A DNA stretch of 64,000 nucleotides from Hanleya hanleyi (lineage: Eukaryota > Mollusca > Polyplacophora > Lepidopleurida > Hanleyidae): assembly GCA_036873755.1 (NCBI GenBank), contig JAVTVY010025318.1, positions 1-64,000 on the forward strand. Reading direction: 5' to 3'. The position numbers and the translations under genes are program-made. Position 1 is the stretch's first letter. Each line of letters begins with the position of its first letter. Below, piece after piece: positions 47,698-57,119 of this stretch. A model generated the notes under the pieces. The model searched no databases and was not told where the DNA came from. It was given only the letters and a program-made list of their open reading frames with translations.

Positions 47698-48384
47698 CTA
47701 TAGAGATAGTACCTTATCGACAATGGGGACTACTTGTTCCAAAGCCGTCCATAGATCCGGGTCCAGGGTAAAACCACCGTCGTTCAGACAGAGGAGTCGA
47801 GCGGAAAAGGGACCGCAGAAGATGTAGACGTCGTCACACAGGTGAATGCTATCACCGTGCAGGTCACCCAACAACACCCGTTTCAAGGTAGTCCATCCTT
47901 CCGGTGACAAAGAGACGTGCGCTTTGGGTTCAGTCGTACACCAACACCTAAGTCCGCTATCGATGAGGTCCACTCGTTTGGGGTACAACAATAGGGTGCA
48001 GCCAGGTGTAAGCCTCCGGGTAGCCACAGTCCCTTCTTTCACCTCGGGGTGTAGTAAGTCATCCACCTCGGGGAGTACATCTTTCAGTGCCATCCATAAG
48101 GGTGGACAGAGTGTGATATAGGGACCTCCACTCTGTTCCAACCGGGGAAAAAGGGAATCCTCTCCAGCAGTGCGTATGTGCACGCCGACTTCCACGTGCA
48201 AGAAATCCCTTTCGGGGTCTTTTCCCTGTAACAATCGTGTCAATAGAGTCCAGCCTGATAGCGATAACAAAATCTTCACCTTCTGCGGTGCGTCTTGGAC
48301 CAGCTCCAGGTGATCGTCATAGACGATCAGGGTGACGTCGGACGTCAGTTGAAATAACGCAAGGTCTGCTCCGCTCGCTGCCAT
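47698..48384 (-). CDS. Long PC4-like protein with four modules
   Basis: 228 aa, intact. Four repeats of several strands plus a Trp-containing helix, with the Trp signatures ILLSLSGWTLLTRLL (about 38-52), ITLCPPLWMALKDVLPEVD (about 89-107), VSLSPEGWTTLKRVLLGD (about 157-174) and FTLDPDLWTALEQVVPIVD (about 204-222). Each pair equals one short PC4-like protein, so this gene is an internal duplication. It resembles PC4/SUB1, whose dimer binds single-stranded DNA. First gene at the right end of element D, TATA box at 48,421-48,426. Confidence 0.72.
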   Translation of the reverse strand: MAASGADLALFQLTSDVTLIVYDDHLELVQDAPQKVKILLSLSGWTLLTRLLQGKDPERDFLHVEVGVHIRTAGEDSLFPRLEQSGGPYITLCPPLWMALKDVLPEVDDLLHPEVKEGTVATRRLTPGCTLLLYPKRVDLIDSGLRCWCTTEPKAHVSLSPEGWTTLKRVLLGDLHGDSIHLCDDVYIFCGPFSARLLCLNDGGFTLDPDLWTALEQVVPIVDKVLSL

Positions 48385-48420
48385 GGTGGGGAATGAAAAG
48401 CGAACGGTGAGAGAGGTGGC

Positions 48421-48426
48421 TTTATA
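48421..48426 (-). promoter_or_regulatory. TATA box of the long PC4-like gene
   Basis: TATAAA on the minus strand (ACTATAAAGCC), about 37 bp before the ATG at 48,384. Confidence 0.6.
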
Positions 48427-48530
48427 GTGTACCTGTTGGGCAGGGTTTTATACACCGTGCGTGGCACTTGTTATACTCGCTTGCGCCATAAGGTCAATGA
48501 TAAATTCGACCTTATTTCACCCGGATGTAA

Positions 48531-49067
48531 AAATGACGTCACTTCCGGTTGGGTTGAATGAGGCGTGACCGTTGTACATGTTTAGACTTGTCTGTGTGTG
48601 TGTGTTGATGTACTGGGGTTTTTCCCCACAATGGCGTTCACCTTCGGGTGTTTCCGGTCAACGTAGCCGCCATTTTCCCACAATGGCGGTCACCTTCGGG
48701 TCTTTCCGGTCAACGTATCCGCCATTTTCGGAGAACCCGCGCGAGCGCACTGCCGGTGATGACGCGCGCGCGCGCTGCGGCCGGAGAAACCGCGCGCGCT
48801 GCGGCCGGGGCGCGCTGCGGCCGGGGCGGGGGCGGGGCCAGGCCGGGGTGCGGGCCGGGAAAGTTGGAGGTCGTGTGTTTGAGCATTCACCCAAAACCGG
48901 AAGTGACGTCATTTTTTTACATCCGGGTGAATTCACCCCAACCGGAAGTGACGTGACACACACACACACACACACTTGCGCAGACCCAGTACATGACAAA
49001 CACAGACAAGTCTGGACATGTCCAAAGGTCACGCCTCATTCACCCAAACCTGAAGTGACGTCATATG
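48531..49067. promoter_or_regulatory. Cluster of ETS-CRE composite sites
   Basis: CCGGAAGTGACGTCA or its complement near 48,535-48,551, 48,896-48,912 and 48,940-48,955 (TGACGTGA variant), and AAGTGACGTCA near 49,050-49,063, around a very CpG-rich block (48,735-48,850). A mirrored site is at 38,593-38,612. This is a known strong composite of ETS- and CREB/ATF-binding motifs in animal promoters. Confidence 0.6.
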
Positions 49068-49586
49068 CAAATTTCTGAGGTCAAAGGTCAATAGGGCTCG
49101 CCTAGACCCCAAAAACGTCTATGTCCATACCCTTGGGCTACCGCGCATGCGCAGAATGACCCTATGTCAACCCCACATCCACGCCATCAGACACTCCCTC
49201 ACATAGGCTTGACATGAATACCTCACACGACCCATTCGAACCGTGAATAGCCCATCTCTAACCCAAACACACCCACACACACACACCCAAAAATGCCTGC
49301 TTTCTATACTACGGCCAGGCTGCGCATGCGCAGAGTATTGACAACGTACGAACCATTAGTGTAGTCAAGTGCTCCTGCATGACAGCTTCAAAATAAGACC
49401 TCATATGACCCCATTGGACCACCAGGGACTCACCTAGACTCCAAGATGTCCACCCCGTATGGACCTATACACCCATAGCCATGCAGTATAGGCCTATGGG
49501 CCTACCTAGGCCTCGGTGACTTTTTTCAAAAATTTCACCGTTTCGTGCCGGGACACTTCCTATCATGTTCTAAATGACGAGACGTG
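48730..49586 (-). repeat. Right inverted repeat of element D
   Basis: Inverted counterpart of 38,274-38,790, with extra sequence in this copy. Contains the CpG-rich block, two NRF1-like GCGCATGCGCAG sites (49,144 and 49,322) and the CCTAGGCC/GGCCTA segment near 49,485-49,515. Confidence 0.7.
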
Positions 49587-49960
49587 AAAAACAAATCCAA
49601 ACAACCCCACCGCAAATGTATAGAAGTAGGTTTCCCAGGGGGACAAACATTGAACCTATACCCCAGTATGGACTATATGGGGCTATATCGTACTTTTTCA
49701 AAAATTTCACCGATTCGCACGGGGACACATCCTATCATGTTTGTCTTGACGAGACGAGTAAAACGAGACCCCACAACCCTACCGCAAATGTATAGAAGTA
49801 CGTTTCCCAGGGGGACAAACATTGATCCTATACTCCCAGTATGGGACTATATGGGGCTATATCGTACTTTTTCAAAAATTTCACCGATTCGCTGCGGGAC
49901 ACTTCCTATCATGTTTGTCTTGACGAGACTAAGAAAACGAGACCCCACAACCTATACTGC
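49505..49960. repeat. Three tandem repeats of about 172 bp
   Basis: CAAAAATTTCACCG(A/T)TTCG cores near 49,527, 49,698 and 49,872, each followed by GGGACAC.TCCTATCATGTT and GTTTCCCAGGGGGAC. The first unit is part of the inverted repeat. Confidence 0.75.
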
Positions 49961-50019
49961 AAATGTCGAGAAGTAGGTTTCCCAGGATGGTCCTATACCC
50001 CCCATACCCCATATAGGCA

Positions 50020-50910
50020 TTTTCACGTAATTTAGGATAAAGTCCGTGTTCCGTATTTTTTCAGGCAAAATTTTACATACACCCACCCTGGAACTAGGGG
50101 GAGATAACTCTATTGATAGGCAAGCCCCGTTAAGCCCGGCGACCTACATACCCCCCATACCCCATATAGGCATTTTCCCGGATTTTTCGATAAAGTCCGT
50201 GTTCCGTTTTTGTTGTTTTTTCAGGAAAATTTTTACATGCACCCACCCATGACTGGATGCCCCTTCACATAGGCTTCACTTTCATACCTCATACAACTCC
50301 ATCGGCCCATTAGGGGCTCCCCTAGCTCCCAAAACGTCTATTTCCATACCCTTGGGCCACCGCGCATGCGCAGAATGCCGATAGTTCAACCCCACATCCA
50401 GCCCATCAGATGCCCCTTCACGAATGCTTCACTTGGATACCTCACTCGACTCCATCGTCCCATTAGGGACTGTCCTAGCTCCAAAACGGCTATTTTCATA
50501 CCCTTCGGCCACCGCGCATGCGCAGAATGCCGATAGTTCAACCCTACACCCAGCCCATCTGATGCCCCTTCACGAATGCTTCACTTTGATACCTCACTCG
50601 ACCCAATCGGACCATTTTATCTAGGGACTACTTTTTCTCCGCGGAAGCTTTTTCCCGCGACCGCATCACCGCCAGGACCGCATCACCGCGGAGGAATACA
50701 TCCCCTTTTCCACAACATTTAAGATGGCCGCCAAGCGCACACCGCCTCAAAAATTCAAGATGGCGGCCAAACTCTGGCAGATCGAGTTGTCTCCCTTGCG
50801 TCCAGAGTGTACAGATGGCGCCACCATCGGAAGTTGTGACGTCATAGTTACATCCGGGTGAAATGTTGCTTTAAATGCGTAGACCCTACTACTGCGGATC
50901 TTTTTCAGCT
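50020..50910. repeat. Outer terminal repeats of element D
   Basis: Two copies of GATAAAGTCCGTGTTCCG (about 50,035 and 50,185), two of the about 155-bp NRF1-site units (50,300-50,600), then CCGCGGAAGCTTTTTCCCGCG, two AAGATGGC(G/C)GCC YY1-like sites (50,724 and 50,758) and TTTAAATGCGTAGAC. The order equals that at 13,540-14,925. Confidence 0.7.
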
Positions 50911-51270
50911 CTAAAGCAACATCCTGCATATACGGACTAATAATATCACGTGTTTACCGTGACCATGGCGAGAGTGACGAGCTTCGAAAACACCATAGAG
51001 ATATGGTGGCAGATGAACACACACATTTTGAACAACCATGAACATTAATAAATAGAAAGGAAACATAGTTTGAAACAAAATTTGTTTGAAGAAAAAATAA
51101 ACCCATTCATCTACTATCAAACATCCAACAAGCCAGGCAAATGTAGGAAACACTGAAACTTTAAAGGCGGTCCACGATGTCAGTGTATCCGATCTCACCT
51201 TCCCACTGAAGGACTTGAATTGGGTGAAATAACGCACGGATTTTTGATAAAATTTCACTGATCTATCCAT
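50911..51270 (-). CDS. Possible exon of an unrecognised membrane protein
   Basis: 119-codon open frame starting MDRSVKFYQKSVRYFTQF with two hydrophobic stretches (VFPTFAWLVGCLIV and MFPFYLLMFMVVQNV). A possible donor GTAAAC follows GGTCACG near 50,955. No family is recognised. It lies just outside element D, so it would be host DNA. Chance ORF not excluded. Confidence 0.25.
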   Translation of the reverse strand: MDRSVKFYQKSVRYFTQFKSFSGKVRSDTLTSWTAFKVSVFPTFAWLVGCLIVDEWVYFFFKQILFQTMFPFYLLMFMVVQNVCVHLPPYLYGVFEARHSRHGHGKHVILLVRICRMLL

Positions 51271-52679
51271 TCATATTTTATTGTTATGCATGCTTGGATT
51301 AAATATTTTACATTCGGTATGAGCGAATAGTTTAGCACAGAAAGTAAAGCTCGAACGTATTTTGCCATCAGCGCAGTTTTTCACGTAACTGGAATGTGGG
51401 CGGGACGCGGTCTGCTATGCAAGATGGTCAAGGGTTCGCCTTTGGCTCACAAATAGAAACCTTGACGTTGTGAAGATGGAGTCTCAGATGTGAACATGCT
51501 AACTTGAAATCATTCTAATGAGCTATAGTGACGATGGCTCTCATTGGCTGCTGTCTATTTTGATGCAGACGATACTTTATTGATCAACGCCTGTAGATTT
51601 CGTTTTCGCACATTTTCCCTAAAATTTAGTTTGAATAGCAAGGCGTTCATTTTCAACAAATGTCCGCTTTTAGCAGTTAGGACCAACCGTCACAGTTCGG
51701 TATATCATCAAATATTACCACGATCGAATGCACTTTTATTGCTAAACTAATACCGTAGTTGGAATATGACACTAATACATATTCGCATCTCTGGAAAAAA
51801 CACTGACGAGTTTGCATTCAGGGTTTTGCATAAATTAATTAAAAAAACCTCAAAGGCGCAAGTTTTGTTACTTTCCCGGTTACCAATAATTAATCATTAA
51901 CATGAAAATATGCGTCAAATAATAAAACTTCATTTCAGGATCGTACTTTTAGAGCTTTCGTTAAATTACAAATCTCACAGTTCGGCAGAAAACTTGATTT
52001 TGTGAATAACTTCTTCAAAACAATTTTGCCGATGATGAAATTCTTAAACGCATAGTTTGGTCAGTAGGTGCAAGCATTCCTTTTTGCCAGAATCCACGCA
52101 TAGTCACTTTTTAGCTAAAAGTGAAATTTTAGGAAATGTTTTGCATATTATAAAATTCTATCTCAGGATTTGAAGCGGCATTATACGGATATTTTTTTAG
52201 CCAGAAAAATTTATTTCACCAAAGAAATTATGAAATAACGCTTGTATGTGAAGGTATGGGTTGACCCCAACCTGTTTAGCTGTGATCTCAAAATAGCACC
52301 TGGATTGAGAAAAGTCTGAATTACAAGCCTCTGGTCCGTCATTCATAATTCAGCCGTCGTCCATTAAAGAATATCCGCGTCCATACTCCAAAGACCTTTC
52401 CATATTCCATATAACAGCATTAGCACCAAATTCAAAAAGACAATCATAGTTTACATAAATATAGGCTAGTTTCCAGCAAGAAAGAAGCGGTCAACAGTTT
52501 TCAATAATGCTTGCAAGACATCATGATGTTCCGAAAATATCGAATCCATATCGCTGATCAGCTGAAGTTTCCAATAAATCGTACGTGTAACGGTATTTCA
52601 ATCTCACCATAAAGTTGAGACATTGCATTTGGCGCTATAATATTAAAATGAAGTTATATTGAACAAAATAAAGTATTAT
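51271..52679. other. Intergenic, no gene seen
   Basis: AT-rich with no supported ORF, RNA gene or repeat structure. Confidence 0.35.
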
Positions 52680-52699
52680 TATTGTATAAAGATCCTTTA

Positions 52700-52930
52700 C
52701 CTTGTATGCAAAAGGGGAAACTATTGACCCACATGACCCAGGAGATGTCGTTGGTACCAGCATGAACAATAATAATACCAGGGATGACATAATACTTCAT
52801 CTTTGATAAGTTTGGTCACGCCAGCCCAGCTCATTTCCCGAATACCCTCCCAGTGAATATTAATGCCATGACGCTGAAGGCCCAGATTTGACCCGCTGGA
52901 TTTCCTGGTAGCTCGCCGCTGCGCTCAGTA
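52700..52930 (-). pseudogene. SGNH-hydrolase-like fragment, frameshifted
   Basis: On the minus strand, one frame reads SNLGLQRHGINIHWEGIREM (about 52,890-52,830); after a frame change the next reads PGIIIVHAGTNDISWV (about 52,785-52,735). The HxGTND motif is the block carrying conserved residues of SGNH/GDSL hydrolases, and this pair of motifs occurs in domains carried by invertebrate retroelements. It is a decayed mobile-element remnant. Confidence 0.45.
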
Positions 52931-55900
52931 TTCAATACTCGAGCCCACAAGCCATACACGCCTGAGAGGGAGGCGTTCAAGCCGAATGAACACTCGAGCC
53001 CGTGCGAGTTGTGCGCCAAGGTCGCGAAGCAACCGAGGTGATCAACGCACGAGCTGAGTGTTAATTCGGCTTGGACACCAACCTCTAAGGCGGTTACTGA
53101 CTTACACAATGGCTCTGTGTCTCACACGAATAATTCTTTTTCTTGATTCACCCGCCTTGAATCGGAATTTGCATGTGTAAAGGTGTTCCAACTTTGAGAG
53201 TACAGTTATGTTAGAAAAGCATAGAGGCAACGATTTGATGTAAGACTCACGAAATATAATTGACAAAGGATCTGCTGCAAGTTGTATTGTCAGTCTTTTG
53301 TCCAGGATATCACCTTTTCAATGAGAGGTCTTACATCAAAGCCTTGCCAGAATAGACCTGAAACTTGGTGACGTTTTATCCCACTTCTATCCCACGACAA
53401 TCAAACGACAGGTGGGGATCGTAATAAAATGCAATTGCCTTGCCACCTCTCTACGCGAGGTTCCCGGACCTGGCACGGCAAGCTTTAATTTGGCGTATCG
53501 GTTTACATATAGGACTTGACGCCTAGCGCCACATTCCTGTACGTTGACAATTTAATGTTGTGTTACATAAGCGATGCAGCTAGATTTCGGGATAATTGAT
53601 AACCTATCATGTAGCTGAATGAATGCACTAATCTTCAGGTGATTGAAAGGGGGATAAAACTCCATTAGCGTTTAGATCTATTGGTGTAACACCATGCTGG
53701 ACACATTTAAACCCGCATTTTCTCTTTGTCAATATTTTGGAATAATCATGTTCCCCTAAGCTGAAAATACAGACATATTAGGTCTTGGAAACTGACCTGT
53801 TGATATTAAGATAAACGGATGACTATAAACATTTGTAAACTTTCTTCATTTTTATGTATACTCCAGGACACACAATCTAACCTTTTACGAAAAGTATCTT
53901 TAAAAGGTAAGATAATGATTTCCAACATAGCAATTTTGGGATAAAACAAATACCTCATACATATCGTAGTGTCCACATTAATGAGACACAATTCTTCATC
54001 AAAACTGTCTATTTTATAAATAATGTTACACAGAGCATTAAATATCTCTGAATTGGAAGTTTGAAGATATTATTCCTATGAAAGCAAGCGAAAACTTTTG
54101 CATGTGAAAATCCTGTTTCAACTTCCAACTTCTGGCAAGGCTTTGGTGCAAGACCTCCCATTGAAAAGGTAATATCCCGGACAAAAGACTGACAATACAA
54201 CTTGTGACAGATCCTTTGTCAATTATATTTCGTGAGTCTTACACCAAATCGTTGCCCAACTTCTGATGGTACGGTCATATTCAAATCACTCATCCCAATA
54301 TTAGGGTGAGCGGTAGGGTTTAACTTCGTTTTCAATCTTGTTTCAATCATACATATCACGGCGGTGCCTACATGCGCCAGAACACGAGAGTGCTAAAGTG
54401 GCCTGTGTATCTGCCATGTATATAAACGTTTTGCAGAAATATTTTACATGTATCGTAGAGGAACACGAGTCATTGGACTTGCCCATGTTACACTTGTTCC
54501 CTCATAGCTTAACCCTACCTGGGGGAAGCGGAAAGTGCCCCCTCCCTGGTAACTTTTCTCTGCTGCTCCGAAACGACAAAACCGAGGAGGCTGAAACTTG
54601 GTGACTTTTAAGCTTATCTTATTGGGGTCATTTTGAGCCTACTTTCATATACCCCCGGGCAGAGGATCATGGGTAAATTAAAAATGGCGGCCGTGTGGTA
54701 TCCGCGAAAGTCGTGTTTTTCAATCTTTTCGCTCCATTTCTTCACATTTTCCTTGCCTAAAAGGCCTTGAAAGTATTTTATTTACGCCAAACTAATTATT
54801 ATATATTTTATTTGATTTTTTTCGGAAGAAAAATGGAAAAAATGAAAATTTCGAAAAATCGACCCCAAAAAGGCTGAAAAATGACTTCGGAGAAGATGAC
54901 GTGACGTTATCATAGCGGCCATCTCGGATTTTTTTACATTTCCCAGTAGAGTTTGAACCCAAGATGCTGTGTGGTAAGTTTCAGCGCTCTAGCCTTAGTG
55001 GTAGAAAATATATAGGGGGGGGGGCACTTTCCGCCCTCAGGCTGCGATACACCATAAATCGCCCAGGCCAGATAGGGTTAATAATGTTATAACATTAATA
55101 AATGTACTGAATATTCTAATATATATATTTCTCTTGAAGCAGGTTTAGTCATTTGCACGGACGTGGGTGTTCCGAGTCAGATCAACCGGTTGATAACCAA
55201 CTTACTAACCGGTTGATCTGACCACGAACACCAGAGCACATGCAAACCCCGTTGCGAGAAGGTTGCTGAAAAAAAATAACTCGTGTGACACAATAGAAGC
55301 AGTGTGTAAGGCTTAGTTACACCATAGCCTAAACACGATCAACCACCTCGCTGGGGGTCTAATAACACCCCAGCCACCAGTCAGATTTTTGGACCAGATT
55401 CGGGGCCTTCGCGCACATCGCCGGAAGTGACATCATATATAGTAAAATAGATGTTTAACGAAAATTTTGATTACTTTTCAAGTCTGCATAATACCTCCGT
55501 TGACCTAGCGTTAAAAAGAATTATCTGGAGATAATTTTCCCTGTTTATCTGGACAGAGCATATGAAAAGTAGTTCGCTCATGTGCAACACTAAAGGAGTC
55601 GTTTGGTCGGATTCAAACTGAACCGTGCGTTGGTTGGTTTCCCCTATACGTCATAGCAACGTAGTAAAGGTCAACTTCCGCTATTGGAGGCAGGGATGTT
55701 ATTGGAGCCTGCGAAATGGAGCATGCGCTGTGGGGAGGTTGAAACACGATATGGAAGACTGTGGTATTGTCCAATCCGTATCACTAATTATTTTCCAATT
55801 TAAATTCAGTGTCGGTATACGGTGTAACGCAATCCGACAAGCAGTTTCGGGCACTCTCGTCTTGTTCCACCCATTAGACATAAAATGCGCATGCATATTT

Positions 55901-56560
55901 TTATCTTTTCGCGTGAACGTTTGACTGACAAGACGTTAGACACCAGGTACTCCCATGTTTACAATTATTACCCAATCAACAGACATATTACATAGCTAAC
56001 GAACTCTTGTGCAAAGTTCCGAAGTTGGACCAAACACTGCCACATCGAGAAATCGACATGTCTGCCGAGATCAAAAGCTTGTGGTGGGAACATACGATGT
56101 TTATAGTTGTCACACAGAGTCACCTTGGTAAACTATCATGAAATCCTCTGTAAATGAACGACACCCAAATTTTTGCCAAACATCTTGAATGGGTGCAAAT
56201 TGGGCTTAACCGATCATTTCCGATGTTTTTCGACCGTATTCACGATACATCAATATAGCGCCTTAATTTTTCCATTGTTTTCCCGAACACAATTGTATTA
56301 ATTAGGTTTGAAAGAATCATACTTAAATTCATCCTTGGCAACTTTCCTTTTTTTCAGTGCTAAAGTTGATATACGGTCGAAGTCAAGGATATTGCGAACA
56401 TTTAATTCCGCGGTGGATTTGAGTTAAGTTTATACTATGATTCAAATAAAACTCTGAATTATGATAATGTAATACATAGTTCGTTTTATTGTGGGGATTA
56501 GGAACTGGTTGACCTATAAGATTTTGCTTCAAATTTAAATAATATTTGGGGAGCATTCAT
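52931..56560. other. Intergenic; 25-bp-arm palindrome at 55,166-55,232
   Basis: No supported gene. At 55,166-55,232 GTGTTCCGAGTCAGATCAAC is mirrored by GTTGATCTGACCACGAACAC around ACCGGTT, making a strong hairpin. A diverged molluscan-type repeat lies at 54,300-54,380. Bases 55,014-55,024 are a run of eleven G. Confidence 0.4.
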
Positions 56561-56569
56561 ACGAGTCTT

Positions 56570-57010
56570 TCATATTCTCAGGAGCGGGAGGATAACCGCT
56601 ATGGAAATCGCATAGGTTATCTCGTTCCCATCTGTATCAAAATCCGTTCTGGGATATTCTAGACTGACTTCGAGTTTATAGCCTGTTTCAGCGTCATCGA
56701 AAATTTTCAAAATATACAAGGTTTTTGAATTGGTTGGTCCTCTATCAACCAATCAAAATCCTCGTATGGTGATGAATGGACATCGCCTAAGATTATTCGC
56801 GTCCGAATACATATCAGAGAGGGGTCGAAGCCGTCGGGGTATTTCCCTTGCCATACTTGTTGAAAATTCCATCGCATCTGCACCTCTCTCTATAAACAAG
56901 GACATGTCGATGTCATCAATCAGGAACAGTTTTACATCTGTGGTTTTCAACATGGCATCGCCTGAGAGATCGAGCCGGATCGAGACCATAACGGCTGAGA
57001 CTTTACGTAA
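56570..57010 (-). pseudogene. Degraded family-B (Polinton-type) DNA polymerase fragment
   Basis: The minus frame reads DAMLKTTDVKLFLIDDIDMS, then LFIERG, then YSDANNL, which corresponds to the region around motif A of protein-primed family-B polymerases. After an in-frame TGA at 56,753-56,755 comes IFDDAETGYKLEVSLEYP in the same frame. The order and spacing of these blocks match polymerases of Maverick/Polinton elements. Only about 140 codons remain, of a gene normally above 1,000 codons. It lies about 6 kb outside element D and is not part of it. Confidence 0.55.
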
Positions 57011-57119
57011 CTCCTCTGAGGGTCAAAATTCTCACTTTTCTTTTCTTATTTCATCATTTGGATATTCAATATTGGGTCTACTATTTGGTCCAAAAATGAA
57101 ATCAAAATTTCAATAATAA

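Larger units (their letters stand above)
38274..50900 (-). mobile_element. Element D: adintovirus/Polinton-like integrated element without a polymerase gene
   Basis: Inverted repeats (38,274-38,790 against 48,730-49,586) enclose a continuous minus-strand gene set from PC4-like proteins to protease. The right side extends with further family repeats to a terminus near 50,900 shared with element C. All structural and packaging genes plus integrase are present, but no family-B polymerase, primase or helicase lies between the repeats. Multiple lesions show it is a fossil. The opposite orientation and considerable protein divergence from element C suggest independent insertions of two related viruses. 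Confidence 0.8.

Noticed and set aside
48572..49078. 168-codon ORF in the CpG-rich terminal repeat
   Set aside because: Gly/Arg/Ala-rich translation of low-complexity GC repeats; the opposite strand is open as well.
55625..55924. 99-codon plus-strand ORF
   Set aside because: No recognisable motif, splice context or promoter; ORF length expected by chance.
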